Shown: positions 21,846 to 34,232 of the stretch, in pieces | Position numbering within the stretch: the first letter of the stretch is position 1 | How the letters are laid out: the number at the start of each line of letters is the position of its first letter | Origin: Cinnamomum chago | Taxonomy: Eukaryota; Streptophyta; Magnoliopsida; Laurales; Lauraceae | Length of the DNA stretch: 64,000 bases | Reading direction: 5' to 3' | Assembly: GCA_038049695.1 (NCBI GenBank) | Contig: CP142455.1 | Location: forward strand, 28,247,501 to 28,311,500 | Notes under the pieces: model-generated | What the model was told of the DNA's origin: nothing | The model's database searches: none | The model's input: the letters and a program-made list of their open reading frames with translations, nothing else | Program-made: the position numbers and the translations under genes

Positions 21846-24800
21846 GGGCTCCCCAGTAGGGGTGTGTAGAGTTTTTCTTGCAAGTAAATATGAGACTACA
21901 ATGATTGTTTCATGTATTGCACATAACAAGTACATGGCTCAATCCCCGTCGTACCCTTCGCCTAGGGTTCAATCCTACTCCATTCGTTGTAACAAAAAGC
22001 CCGAAAGGGTCATTAAGAAATTTTGAAAACCGAGAAAAGTGGCCAAAAGTGGGATTTCTGGCGAGATGTCTTGTTTAGAAAGAAAATTAGAAAATTTTAG
22101 GCCCAACTTTTATGTTGTCCTGTTTACAAAAAGTCTTAGAGCCCCTATTCTTAAATCTTTCATATATTAAGGGTTCAAATGATTTATAGTACAAATAGAA
22201 AAATTGATCAGTGACTTGATTTTATTTTGAAAGTACTTTCTGATTCGTTGGAGTTGGCTTTAAATTCATCCATTCGACTTTAATTTTTCTATAGTTTTAT
22301 TATATTTAGATTTTAATATTTATTATTTCTACTTCCTAGAAATCAACTTAATTATGGACCCAAAAGGAAATTAAAGTATATTTTTCCTAGACGATTTTCC
22401 ACTGACACAAAATGTGCCCTTACTCTAGGTTTAAGGCTTTAAGCATGTGTCAGTAAGGGTAGACATCTTAGGTTTTTTTTTTTTTTTTTCCTTATTTTGT
22501 CTTCTACTCCTATGTATTCTGGGAAGCCATCAACATGATTCTTTTTTATTAAATTTTTTTATTTTGTATAAAAAAATTATTATTTTATTATTTCTTATAT
22601 ATGTTTTTTTTCAAAATTCTGACCCTATCAGTCCTACTGTGACTAATTTTTTGTTCCTTTCTTATGTATATGGTAGCGCTTTGGGCGAAGGCAGGCAAGA
22701 TAGCTTATAAATTAAAACTCGAAAACAATAGCAGTATTGCCTAGGATTTGTATTGATCGGTTCTAAAAAAAAAAGTATTTTTATCTAGCTAAATGGGAAT
22801 CATAAGGACAATCCATATAATATAATCCAAGATAGTGTAACATAAGACCATAAAACGCCACAAAATAGCCAGCTAGAATTGGCAAAATCAAGAACTACAT
22901 TTTCTCTAAATGGTGCCACAAATGGTTTTACCATAGAGTTGATGTAGGCTTCACTTTTACCTGGTGTAGGCAAAGTCCAGATCTATGTACAGCTCCAGGC
23001 CATAGGCCCAAAATACTATCACAAGAATCACAACATGTAATAACATATGACCCATGCCAGTAGCCAGGTCAATCATGGCCCAAAATGTAATCCAAACACA
23101 TATGCCACTACATGTATCATCTAGCAAGATCCAACTCAAATAGAAAAGTTCAAAAGCCAGGAAATCAATAATCCTTGGGTAGAACAAGTTCTAAGGCAAA
23201 TTGTAAATAAAGACGCACAAGATCAAGTTCAAAGAACAGAAACAAACAGTCATAATACAATACATCATAGGGTAAGCAGAAATTAATTGAAGCAAGAAAC
23301 GACAGCAGAGTAAGGGCTATGCTTATAGTAAGCAAGATATATCTGCATGGGCCATGGCCAAATGTAAAGTAGGTGATCTGAAGAAGCTGGAGTAGAAGCA
23401 TGGGCTGAGATCCAGAAACATTGAGGAAGTATTGCCAAAAGCATCAAAATAAACCTGCAGAGAAGATGAATTTTACACAAATTCAATCCTAAAGCATGAA
23501 ACAGAGTCCAAACCTTCAGATGAAGCAGGCCACTATTGGAGAGCTTGTATGCCACTACAGTGTATTGGGAGTGCACTTGCCAATGTGGAAGAAGGCACTA
23601 AATTAGAAATCTGATAATGAGGCCTCCAAATCCATCAGCCCTGCCTAAACCTGCAAATCCAAACCACAGAAAATAATCGCTCACCTTGTAGTGGCTCACA
23701 TGTGACATGTAAATTTCACTTTAAGAGTCAGGAAGACAAAATTTATCACTAGTAAAACACACCATCTTTTTTTTTTCAGAAACTTATTGTAAACCTTTAT
23801 AGCATGGGCAAAAGCTAGTTAGAAAAGAACCTAGATCCTTTGTAGCTTCCAGCTCTAACTTGCTTTCAAATGGTGCTTGGTCCCTTATAACTTGACCCAA
23901 TCTTTCAAGTTTCCGCCATTGGGCTAAGTTTTGTCTTTAATTTTTACTTCTGCTTGTCTCCACCTTTAGCCAAAGAGTTAGTTCTCTTCCTCCTTTTCCT
24001 TTCTTCTTTTTTTTTTCCCATCATTGGGTCATATTCAAATAGAGGAAATGTAGTTTATTTTTTTAGGGTTTCTCTCTTCCCCACTAAATAAAATGAAGGT
24101 TGTTATTTTAGCCACCTACCAAAGCCAAGAAGATTGAGCATTGCTTTCTTTCAATCAAAGGTCGGCCATATGAGAAGTTACAATAAGAACTCCTTCCTTT
24201 CCTAATTGTAAACTAGCTGCCCAATTTATTGCCTTTGATTATGCAGTTACCTAGCAACGCATAATCAAATCAACTGAATGTTTTTGGAAGGTGAGGCGGC
24301 TACTTTACAAAACCTTCATTTTAACTAGAGAGAAAATGTACCCTAGCAAATGCAGCATGCTGTTCAGAAATGACGAAAAGAAATTACCATTAATACCAAT
24401 CTGAACTCTCAAAAGCTTTATTAGAATAATTATCCATTTGCTGTAAATAAATTAAAATAAATTGTGACGAGATTAAAATAAATTGGAGGTATGACATTAA
24501 GATAAATTTTATTTTCCACCTAATTGAGTTGAGCCCACCCTCCATTAAATTCAAACCGCTCATCGACTCATTCATCTTCTATTAACTTTAGCCCTTATCT
24601 TTTTTAGCTCAACAGCGGTGGGCATCATAGATCATGTGTTTCCTGCATGATGAACTTCCTTAGATTTTCTACAAGAAAAGGGGTGGGAAAAGGGGTGAGT
24701 GGAGTAAATATCATGCAATTTGTTTGATCAATCCATGGTGGGCCTTAATGTAGAAATGAGTCAAATTGCAATCGAAGTCAACACAAGGTGATTCAAAATT

Positions 24801-24985
24801 TGGGCTATAGTCAACATATAGTGAGCAAGAGTTTATTATGATTGTTTTGAATTTCAGACGAAATTGCTAGTAAATTACTATGGGGCGCACAATTGATTGA
24901 TCCACTTTTCAGATTCTTTTTTCTTTTCAGTAATGCAAGAAGAAATTGTAAAAAATATAATATTTAGTTACCTCATCTTCATTCT
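21846..24985. other. Non-coding stretch downstream of the NLR
   Basis: AT-rich, with poly-T tracts at about 22471-22488 and 23767-23777. Reading frames of up to about 97 codons lack recognisable domains. The NLR 3' untranslated region must lie near 24,600-24,985, but no clear polyadenylation signal can be singled out. Confidence 0.5.
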
Positions 24986-27405
24986 TCAAAACGATTGAAG
25001 GGACCTTGAAGTAGAGGTATAATGAATGATCTGGGGAATATGCTGGAGATTTACGCCTCTATCTTGCCGAATCCTCCGCAAAAGTTCCCCCGACATGTCC
25101 TGTAGCCAGAGTCTTTGAAGACTAGTAAGATATTGAATGCCCTCTGGTATGTTCTGCAACTCAGGGCAATCAATCAAATTTATGTTTCTAATGCAACTCA
25201 ATGATTCCTCTTCTATGAGTATCCTATCCAATCGAGGGAGTTTAGCAAATGTCAGCGACTTGAGTTTCAAGAATCTTCCACGACGGATGCATAACTCTTT
25301 CCCAACATATGCATTTCCCAGACAAAGGACCAGGAGATTGGGCAATTCTTGGAGTAAAGTCAATGGATCTTCATTCAATTGAGAAAACTCTAAGAACACT
25401 TTGGTGAGAGACTGAATGGATCTAATCCCAGGGGGCAGCATCTCTAGACGCCCATATAACTGGAGATTTTCAAGATTCGTGGGAGGATGAAAATGAAACA
25501 AGGTATCCAAACGAAGCATTTCTTCTCCTCTTGTAGCCTTTACTTGCAGCATTAGGAGGGATTTCAATTTCCCTAAGGAGACGCATAGCTCTTCCCCATG
25601 AAAACTTTGTACGTCCCTAATTGCCAATTTTCTTAATTGAGTCAAGTTTCCAACTTTTCTAATAACTTCATCGTTTGCTCCAATGCAATGTAAAGTTTGC
25701 AGGCAATTCAAATCGCATATTCCGTTTGGAGCTTGTGCAAAATCATAATTGTCAAAGCCCCTTGAACCATTATAACGATATGTATACAAATGTCGCAGTT
25801 TCTTTAACTTTTCTACCCCTTTAGGTAGAGTCTTTATTTTAGAATCCCTAATGTCCAAAGTCTGCAAGTTCTGAAACCTGCCTATTGATTCTGGAAGCTT
25901 GTCCACATTTGTTTTCCTTAAACCCAAGTAGCGTAAATTAAATAATTCAATTAATTCACCTGGCACAGAGCCAATGGAAGAACCCTGTAGATCAAGCACT
26001 CTCAACAGTTTAATGCTTGACGCCATGCTATTCAAAGAAAGCGAAGGGATTTCTGTTGAGAAGAACATTAGGGAGCGAAGATGACAACTACTTGACTGAA
26101 TGCTTCCAATGAAATTGGACAATGACAACCGCCGGGCTTCATTGTTCTGAATCTCATCTGTAGCAACAAGTGCATCGCAAAATTTCTCTTCACGGGCGAT
26201 TTCTAGAGCTAACTCTCGAAATACATCATGCATTCGGACACATTTTCTTACTAAAAAATGTTCCACCTCAACTTGAAGCAGGCTTCTACATGTGAGCTCC
26301 TTGATATATCCCGCAGCAACCTCCTCTAGAGTTAGTCCTCTATGCTCTTCTACCAAACCTTCTGCAACCCATAACCTAATCAATCTTTTCTGTGGAATAC
26401 TGTAATCTTCCGGGAAGAGAGTACAATATAAGAAACAACGTTGGAGGTAGTACGGCAAATCGTCATAGCTAAGCAACAGTATGTTCTTCATCGGTGCAAA
26501 TTCCGAATTACTGCTTAGTTGCGAACTGAGACTCTGCTCGACCTTCTTCCATTCCAAACACGAGTCTCCTTTCCCCAGCATGAGCCGCCCAATTGCTATA
26601 ATGGCCAGAGGTAGGCCCTCGCATTTTTGTACTAAGCTTTCTGCACATGGCTTCAGCTCAGGAGGGCAGCTCTTGTTATGAAATGCATTGTTACAGAAGA
26701 GGACGAAAGCATCCCCATAGCCTAGAGGCTCCAGGCGGAGAACATTTTCAACTCGGAATGATGATGAGACATCATCTTTCCGTGTTGTGATCAAGACTCT
26801 GCCTCCACATCCATTGTTTGGGAATGCAACATGTATGTCTTTCCAAAAATTAGATTCCCACACATCATCTAAAACAATCACATACCTTTTCTCCAGCAAA
26901 TAATCGGTGACCATCTGAACAAGACGGCCGGTGTTCATGTTGCTAAGGGTGGCATCCGGGACCTGCTCGTTGCTAGACTCGTACAACTCCTTTATCAGGC
27001 TTCGTAAGACCTCGTCCAATATGTAGGACTGGGAGACGGTGATCCACGCATGGCAGTGGAAGTGTTCCTTCACTTTTGGGCTGTTATAAGTTTTTATAAC
27101 AAGAGTCGTTTTGCCAAGGCCGCCCATTCCCACCACGGAGAGCACCACGCGTTCTGGTTCATGATCTGTTAACTTTCTGATTAGGAAATCCTTGTTTTTC
27201 TCGATCCCAACAAAGTGGTCGTCTGGGATGGAGCTTAGATATTCCCCTGAACGTTGCCAGTTTTCACCGTATTCATTCTTGGCCGTCTTGGATGTCGATC
27301 CTTGTTCAATTTGAAAGTTATATCGTTTGCTTCGCTCTGAAACTTGGCTAATCTTACATCTAACTGCTTGCAGCTTAGAGGCAATCTGGCGCTTGTAATA
27401 GTAAC
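24986..27405 (-). pseudogene. NLR immune receptor (RPM1-type CNL), C-terminal 804 codons, split by retrotransposon
   Basis: Encodes the NB-ARC and LRR part of an intracellular immune receptor. In order on the minus strand: the CC/NB linker, P-loop GMGGLGKTT (about 27,110-27,130), kinase-2 YVIVLDDVW, RNBS-B GGRVLITTRKDD, GLPL motif CEGLPLAIIAIG, RNBS-D CFLYCTLFPEDYSI, MHD motif VRMHDVFREL, then roughly a dozen leucine-rich repeats, ending at TGA 24986-24988. The NB-ARC motifs are all intact and no stop interrupts the frame. Coding sequence enters directly from the 5' LTR border at 27405/27406. The missing first 112 codons lie at 39166-39501. Together they make 916 codons, normal for RPM1-like NLRs. 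Upstream of the border the frame meets a stop within the LTR, so this half has no start codon of its own. Confidence 0.95.
27401..27405. repeat. Target-site duplication GTAAC, left copy
   Basis: Five bases before the 5' LTR, identical to 39166-39170 after the 3' LTR. Five bp is usual for Ty3/gypsy integration. Confidence 0.97.
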
Positions 27406-27839
27406 TGTGTGGGGGCCCATTTCGTGAACCAGTTTCTCTTGGTCTCGGCTAGGGTGTGCTCGGTTAGCTACTGTATGGGGGACCACGTCCCTTGATCTCG
27501 GCTACGATCCGATCCATATCGGTCTCGGCACTACGTGCTGGTCTCGGCCAAACAGAGTTCAGTTCGGCCGCGCTTACCGTTCAGTCTCGGTAAAGCAAGC
27601 TCGGCAGTGCAGCATTGCGCCTGCAGCTAACAGCCACGGCCCTGTCGTGGCAAGATCCAAGGAAAGGATCTGATGGGACTTCAGCCACCACCAGATCAGG
27701 GCAGGATCAGGCCCAATGTGACTGGCATTAAATGCATTATGGGCTGATCGGACCCACATTAAATGTAGTGTGGGCTGATCGGACCCACATTAAATGCAAA
27801 GAGGGCTATGATGGACCTCCATTAATGACTTTGTGGGCT

Positions 27840-27859
27840 GATGTGACCCAGGTCACATC
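27840..27859. promoter_or_regulatory. Perfect palindrome in LTR U3
   Basis: GATGTGACC, CA, GGTCACATC: 9-bp arms around a 2-bp centre, 36 bp upstream of the TATA box. Repeated at 38863-38882 in the 3' LTR. Its shape suits a dimeric transcription-factor site; the factor is unknown. Confidence 0.55.
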
Positions 27860-27894
27860 ACCAAGCCCACTGGCACTCACCCAAGACTGTTCCA

Positions 27895-27901
27895 TATATA
27901 A
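27895..27901 (+). promoter_or_regulatory. TATA box of the 5' LTR promoter
   Basis: CCATATATAAGG lies at the same offset (489) in both LTRs (also 38918-38924). It is expected to drive the genomic RNA, with transcription starting around 30 bp downstream. Confidence 0.7.
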
Positions 27902-28144
27902 GGCACGAGCCAAAGGGAGCGAAGGGTAAGCACTCTCACATAGACACTCGGTCTTTCTTCTTCTTCTTCTCCGATCCATTACTGACTTAAGCATCGGAGA
28001 GCCCTGCGCTGCCCATAGCCAGGGTCCTCTGACCTGTCTTTCTCCTCTTTCAGGTTCGCACCGTCGCAGCTATCTCCTCCATGCATTGAGTAAGTCCTAA
28101 AAGGCATCCTGAACTTGTGAGTATATTATTTTTGCACTTACAAT

Positions 28145-28160
28145 TGGCGCCGTCTGTGGG
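28145..28160 (+). promoter_or_regulatory. Primer-binding site
   Basis: TGGCGCCGTCTGTGGG begins 2 bp after the 5' LTR. The TGG start pairs with a tRNA CCA end. The tRNA was not assigned with certainty. Confidence 0.85.
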
Positions 28161-28200
28161 AAGGTTTCTATAATCTTTCCTATTCCTATTCCTAAACACC

Positions 28201-30030
28201 ATGACGAGGAGAGCTGCGAAAGATGGAGAGACTTCCAAGACACAGCATGCAAGGCCGCCCCCTGCCAACCAGAGGGCTAGGAAGCAACCAGTCACAGAGG
28301 ACGATGCTGAACGCGCTCTCATCCGGATCAACGTTCAGGAACGTGACCTCCGCTCGGAGTCCGCTCCCGGGAGGGGAGACGCCCAGCAACCGGCAGGCCT
28401 CCTGACAGATCAGGATCAGCGGCGTAAGTCTCCAGTGGTCGATGGATCGCGTCCCCCTGGCCAGACGGAGGACGTTGAGGGCCGGGTGGAGGACGTTGAG
28501 GATACTGAGGATGAAGACTACAGCCCTGATGACGACTTGGACTCCACCCTTCTGGAGATTAAAGCACAGAATGAGGCCATCGAGGAGAGAGATGCTCTGA
28601 TCTGGCAGCTCCAGCAGCAGTTGGAAAGAGCCACTGGTTCGGCAAGGCAGCAGCTGGCTCGTCGGGAGCAGTCCCAGCAGCAGCGGACTCGTCGGGAGCA
28701 GTCCCAGCAGCAGCGGACTCGTCGGGAGCGGTCCCAGCAGCAGCGATCTCGGCAGCAGCAGCGATCACCACAACACGAGAGGGGAGTTACTCGTGTCACG
28801 CGCATCTCTTCCTCAAAGGAGGACCTGAGGGACCGCTTGAACAGGAAAAGAGACGACCGAACCCGAGATGAAGGCTCAAGCACTAGCCGTAGCTACTCGA
28901 GGAAGGCGTCCGAGACCATTCCGGAGGGTACATATCATAATCAGGAATGGCTGGACGCGCACATAAGGGAAACGATCCAGCGCAACCTGGAAGTAGCCGG
29001 CTTCGGCCGAGACCAAAACGATGCTTGCTGCGACCCCGTTGATCTCGGCGCTTCTCCTTTCTCCCCAGATATCAGGAGGTACCCATTACCGAAGAAGTTC
29101 ACCGTACCAAGATTCGTCACCTATGATGGGGTCTCGGATCCAGCTACACATCTCAGGCACTTCTCTCAGAGGATGTCTGTCTGGGGAGACGAGGGCCATC
29201 TGAACTGCCGAGTCTTTTCCTCCAGCTTGGGCGACCTCCCCCTGAAGTGGTTCTGTGCGCTCCCAGAGGGATCCGTCTCGAGTTGGCAGCAACTCCAGCA
29301 GTCCTTTATGAAGAAGTTCCAGGCCTACAGAGTCCTCCCGAAGACAGATGCAGACATCATGGCCATGAAGATGAAGCAGGGAGAGAACGTCACCCAGTTC
29401 GCCAAGCGCTTCTGGGCGGTCTACAGTCAGATTGAGAATTCCAAGGACGAGGTTGCCGTCTTCGCATTTCAGAATGCCTTGCTCCCAGACAGCGACCTTC
29501 GCAAGGACCTGGCCAGGAACCCGGTCTCGTCCATAGCAGCGCTCATGTCCATTGCCAACCGGTACATTGCTCAAGAGGATGACCAGGCCCGTGCTCGGGA
29601 AAGCCATGGAACCGTGCAAAGAAACCGAGACTGATGTGAGAGGCCCCCCAAGAAGGACGGAGGACCGTTTCCGAGGATTGAGCCTCGGCGAGACGAGCGA
29701 CGAAGAGGTGACTCAGACAGGAGTTGGGTGCCTACAAGCTCGGCAAGGACTCAGACGTTCGCCTCGGCGAGGAGCAAAAGGCCCAGGCTATCCGAGGACG
29801 CGTATCGGGGGGTCAACACGGTCTTCAAGATGCCAATCCACAAAATCATGTATAAGATCAAGAGCAGACCGTACTTCAGCTGGCCAGAGCCCATGTAAGG
29901 CGACCCTTCTAGACGAGATCAGACGAAGTTCTGTTCCTATCACAAGGAGGGCGGCCACAAGACTGAAGATTGCAGGATACTGCGGTCGCATTTGGAGAAG
30001 CTCGTCCAGGATGGACACCTACAAGAGTTT
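28201..30030 (+). pseudogene. Tat retrotransposon gag region (two premature stops)
   Basis: Starts at ATG 28201. It has an acidic/disordered N-terminus; a 30-bp repeat three times over (28661-28750) giving RREQSQQQRT units within a Gln/Arg-rich stretch; then a retrotransposon gag domain (about 29083-29560, with FTVPRFVTYDG and LPLKWFCALPEGS). A zinc knuckle of form C-x2-H-x4-H-x4-C (about 29941-29982) lies just before the protease region. In-frame stops interrupt the frame at 29632-29634 (TGA) and 29896-29898 (TAA). The same frame continues openly into pol, which supports one ancestral gag-pol polyprotein. The shorter product stopping at 29634 would lack the nucleic-acid-binding knuckle. Confidence 0.92.
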
Positions 30031-33000
30031 GTCAGGAGAGAAACCAGGGCCGACACCCGAGCCCCGCGCCGAGACGAGGGGGGTCACGACAGCGACGGGA
30101 CAGAGAAGATAATTGACGTTATCCATTTGGCACCCCCGCCCAAGGGGAGTAATCAAGCCCGTGCCGAAGCCAGGAAAGCCGCTCACGGCAAGCAGGTCAT
30201 GGCCGCCGAGCTCGGCCCAGCACAGAAAAGGGCTCGGAGGGAGCGTCCCGAGATCAGGTTCACTGATGCAGATCTGGAAGGGGTGCAGCTCCCCCACAAC
30301 GACCCCCTGATCGTCACTCTGAAGTTTGACTGCTCTAAACAGGGCGTGAAGAATTGCACTATGAAGAAAGTCCTTGTTGACCCCGGAAGTTCTTCCGAGG
30401 TCCTCTATTTCGACAGCTTTCGAAGGATGGGACTGACGGAGAAAGATCTGCAAGAGGCTCGAGTTCCCCTTATCGGCTTCAGCGCCAAACCTGTTTATCC
30501 TAAGGGGAAAGTGACATTCAAGGTCGAGGTCGGAGGCGCGTCTGTCATGGCAACCTTCATGGTGATCGACGCACCCTCTCCCTACAATGCTATAATGGGC
30601 AGGTCTTGGCTCCACAGCCTGGAAGCAGTCCCTTCCACCCTCCATCAGAAGCTGAAATTTCCATGGGAGGGAAAGAGCGGCCGAGTTGAAATCATCACGG
30701 TCAGAGGAGATCAGCAGGCAGCCAAGCAGTGCCTGACCGCTGTGGTACCCGGGGAACAAGAGCCCAAGGAGGTCAATGTGGCCGAGATGGAGAAGAAACT
30801 GGACCAGGGGCTGGATGAGCTCGGCCAAGATCCAGGCAGGAAAAGCGTGGAGGAACTTGCCGAAGTCAGGATCGACCCAAAGGACCCGGATCGGTTCTTC
30901 CTGCTCGGCAGCCAGCTCGCAGAGCCAGAGAGGTCCGAACTGGCCCAGTTCCTGGTGCAGAACAGAGATGCCTTCGCCTGGACACCTCAGGAGATGCCTG
31001 GCGTCGACCCCGAGGTAATGTGTCATAGACTGAATGTTGACCCTAACCACAAACCTGTGATGCAGAAAGCCCGCAGGACAGGGGTCCCACAGACCGAAGC
31101 CGTCGTCGAGGAAGTGGATAAGCTGCTTGAGGCCGGTGCTATCAGGGAGGTTCAATACCCGAAATGGTTAGCCAATCCGGTGGTCGTCAGGAAGAAGACT
31201 GGCAAGTGGAGGGTGTGCGTCGACTTTACCGACCTCAACAAAGCCTGTCCCAAGGACAGCTTTCCCCTACCGAAGATTGACCAGTTGATCGACGCCACGG
31301 CCGGGCACGACAGAATGAGCTTCCTCGACGCCTACCGCGGCTATCACCAGATCCCACTATTTGGGCCAGACGAAGAGAAAACAGCTTTTATCACGCCCAG
31401 GGGAACCTACTGCTATAAGGTGATGCCGTTCGGACTGAAGAATGCAGGAGCCACCTACCAGAGGCTCGTTACCAAGATGTTCCACGGTCAGCTCGGCAAA
31501 ACCGTAGAGGTCTACATCGATGACATGGTGGTCAAATCCAAGCAGGCGCGGGATCATCTGTCCGACTTGGCCGAGGTCTTCGCCACTCTAAAGGAGTTCC
31601 GGCTGAAGCTTAACGCCTCGAAGTGCGCCTTCGGTGTTGGCTCCGGCAAGTTTTTGGGCAGCTTGGTTACACGCAGAGGCATTGAGGCAGACCCAGATCA
31701 GATCTCGGCTATCCTCAGAGTGCAGAGTCCCAGTTCGGCCAAGGAGGTTCAGAAGCTTACAGGGATGGCTGCGGCACTGAATCGCTTCATTAGCAAATCT
31801 TCAGATAAGTGCCGACCTTTCTTTCAGCTTCTTAGAAAAAATTCTAAATTCCAATGGACCACAGAATGTGACCATGCCTTACAGCAGCTTAAGGCTTACC
31901 TTTCTTCACCACCATTGTTGTCAACCCCGACTCATGGGGAGACCCTGTATTTATATTTGGCGGTCTCGGATCATGCGGTCAGCTCAGTCCTCATCCGAGA
32001 AGAGGACAAGGTTCAAAAACCAGTGTATTATACGAGCAAGACCCTTATCGATGCCGAGACCAGGTATCTGCCTCTTGAGAAACTCGCCTTGGCGCTCGTT
32101 AGCGCCTCGCGAAAGCTCTCCCATTATTTTCAAACCCATTCTATTGTGGTTGTCACGGAGCACCCGCTCAAATCTATGTTCAAGAAGGCTGACTTTTCAG
32201 GAAGAATCTCCCGATGGGCTGTCGAACTAGGGCAGTACGAGATTCAATATCAGCCACGGACAGCAATAAAAGCCCAGGTTCTGGCGGATTTCCTCGCCGA
32301 GTTTGACTCAAGTTCGGCACCAACCCAGCTCGGCACCGAACTGGGGGGTCAGGAGCATGAGGTACCCGCGGGTTCGGAACAATCACAATGCCGTGCCGAT
32401 ACCCCAGTTTGGAAGGTCTTCGTCGACGGATCTTCCACCTCGAGAAGAGCCGGAGCAGGAGTTGTTCTCCAATCACCAGAAGGACTGGTCATTGAGCAGG
32501 CTCTGACACTGGACTTCAAGGCGTCAAACAATGAGGCCGAGTACGAAGCCCTTTTAGCCGGACTGAATAGCGCCCATATCCTCGGAGCTCAACAGCTGAT
32601 GGTCTTCAGTGATTCACAGTTGGTGACAAACCAGCTGACTGGGGACTATCAGGCTCGCGACGACCGGATGGCCGCGTATTTGGCCCTGGCCAAGAAGCAG
32701 CTCGCTCAGTTCCATACGGCCGAAGTCAAGCAGATTGGCAAAGAAGTAAACTCTCACGCAGATGCTCTTGCAAACTTGGCCAGCGCTGTTGAGGCAGGAA
32801 GAAAGAGGAGCATCGAAGTCGGATCGCTAGCTACGCCCAGCATTGAGCTCCGTTCATCTCGGGAGGTGTTATGCATCGGTCTCGGTCCGAGCTGGATGGA
32901 CCCCATTATCACCTACCTTAGGGACGACAGGCTTCCCGAGGACAGTGGCGAGGCCCACCGGGTCAGATTCAAGGCAGCTCGGTTCTGGCTATCTCCCGAG

Positions 33001-34131
33001 GTCAAGCTCTACAGGAAATCGTTCTCGGGACCGTACCTCCAGTGCGTCCATCCAAGTAAGGTCGAGGACCTCCTTTTCGAGATACACGAAGGAATCTGCG
33101 GGAGCCATATCGGAGGAAGGTCCCTAGCCTACCGAGCCATCAGCCAGGGTTACTGGTGGCCGTATATGCAGAAAGATGCGCAGGTATATGCGAAGAAGTG
33201 CCAGAAGTGCCAGAAGTTCTCACACTCTCTCCATCAGCCCGCGCAGGATCTCAGCCCGCTCTCTAGCCCGTGGCCATTCGCCCAGTGGGGGCTCGACATA
33301 GTGGGCCCGCTCCACCGAACCCCAGGGAACAAGAGATGGCTTATTGTGGCGACAGATTACTTCACCAAATGGATTGAAGCAGAGCCACTTTCATCCATCA
33401 CAGAGCGAGACTCCAAGAATTTTGTGTAGAAGAATGTCGTCACAAGGTTTGGCATTCCCAGAGCGCTGGTTTCGGACAACGGAACTCAGTTCGACTCTAA
33501 ACTTTTCAAGACCTTCTGCCAGGAGCTCGGCATCCGAAACCATTATTCCACTCCAGCCTACCCACAGAGTAACGGCCAGGCCGAGATCTCCAACAAGGTG
33601 ATCCTCGATGGGCTCAAGAAACGGCTGGACCAAGCAAAGGGGAGATGGGTGGAAGAACTGCCAAGCGTCCTGTGGGCTTACAGAACTACTCCGAGGCGTT
33701 CCACTTCGGCTACCCCCTTCTCGCTCGCCTATGGCATGGAAGCAGTCATCCCTCTGGAGATCGGCCTCCCCACTTTGAGGTCCGAACTCTTTGACGGGGG
33801 ACAGAACGAAACCAATGTGGCCAGGGAGCTGGATTTAGCGGACGAGCGAAGGGAAGCAGCTGCAGTGAGGCTGGCCGTCTACCAGCAGCAGCTAGCCAGG
33901 GGCTACAACCAGAACGTCAGAGAGAGGAAGTTCTCTATAGGAGAATTGGTCCTCAAGAAGGCTCTCCCAGGGGACAAGGATCCGAATCAAGGGAAGCTAG
34001 CGCCGAATTGGCATGGTCCGTTTAAAGTCACTTCCATTGCTGGACGGTCGGCTTATCGGCTCGAAGATATGGAAGGACGGCCGCTACCGAGGCCATGGAA
34101 CGCCTCACACCTCAAAAAATTCTATTTTTAG
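30031..34131 (+). pseudogene. Tat retrotransposon pol: PR-RT-RH-aRH-IN (stop in integrase)
   Basis: Continues the gag frame. Protease active site VDPGSSSEVLY (about 30374); reverse transcriptase with palm motif YIDDM (31513-31527) inside about 31130-31680; RNase H (about 31930-32280); a second, archaeal-type RNase H (about 32404-32800, FVDGSST... and HADALANLAS), the Tat hallmark; integrase zinc finger H-x-H...CQKCQ (about 33080-33215); and catalytic core with WGLDIVGP, SDNGTQF and NGQAE supplying the D,D,E residues. A TAG at 33427-33429 interrupts integrase between the first and second catalytic Asp. The frame then stays open to TAG 34129-34131. This copy cannot make full-length integrase. 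Confidence 0.95.
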
Positions 34132-34232
34132 TCTCTGTACTTGTACAACGCTTCTGGGTTTAATGGAATTACAGTTCTCCTCAATTTATAGCGATCTGGC
34201 GTCTTAATAATGACAATGGTGTGGAGTTGGAA
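34132..34232. other. Spacer between pol and tandem array
   Basis: About 100 bp with no recognised signal. Confidence 0.5.

Larger units (their letters stand above)
27406..28142 (+). repeat. 5' LTR of the Tat element
   Basis: Begins TGTGTGGGGGCCC, ends GCACTTACA. Differs from the 3' LTR at four sites: A/T in CAGCC(A/T)CGG, A/G in GGAA(A/G)GGATC, A/G in CACCA(A/G)GCCC, and T/C in ATTT(T/C)TGCAC. U3 contains about four diverged copies of a CATTAAATG...GGGCTGATCGGACC unit (27722-27860). Confidence 0.97.

Noticed and set aside
22957..23576. Overlapping minus-strand hydrophobic frames
   Set aside because: No homology recognised; AT-rich non-coding DNA yields such frames by chance.
27235..27486. 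Minus-strand frame joining NLR DNA to the LTR
   Set aside because: It is out of phase with the NLR; the true NLR frame meets a stop inside the LTR.
28518..28883. Minus-strand Cys/Arg-rich frame opposite the gag repeat region
   Set aside because: Produced by translating the CAG-rich 30-bp repeat in the wrong frame.
30019..31155. 378-codon minus-strand frame opposite pol
   Set aside because: Shadow of the strongly coding, GC-rich pol frame; no domain and no splice or start context.
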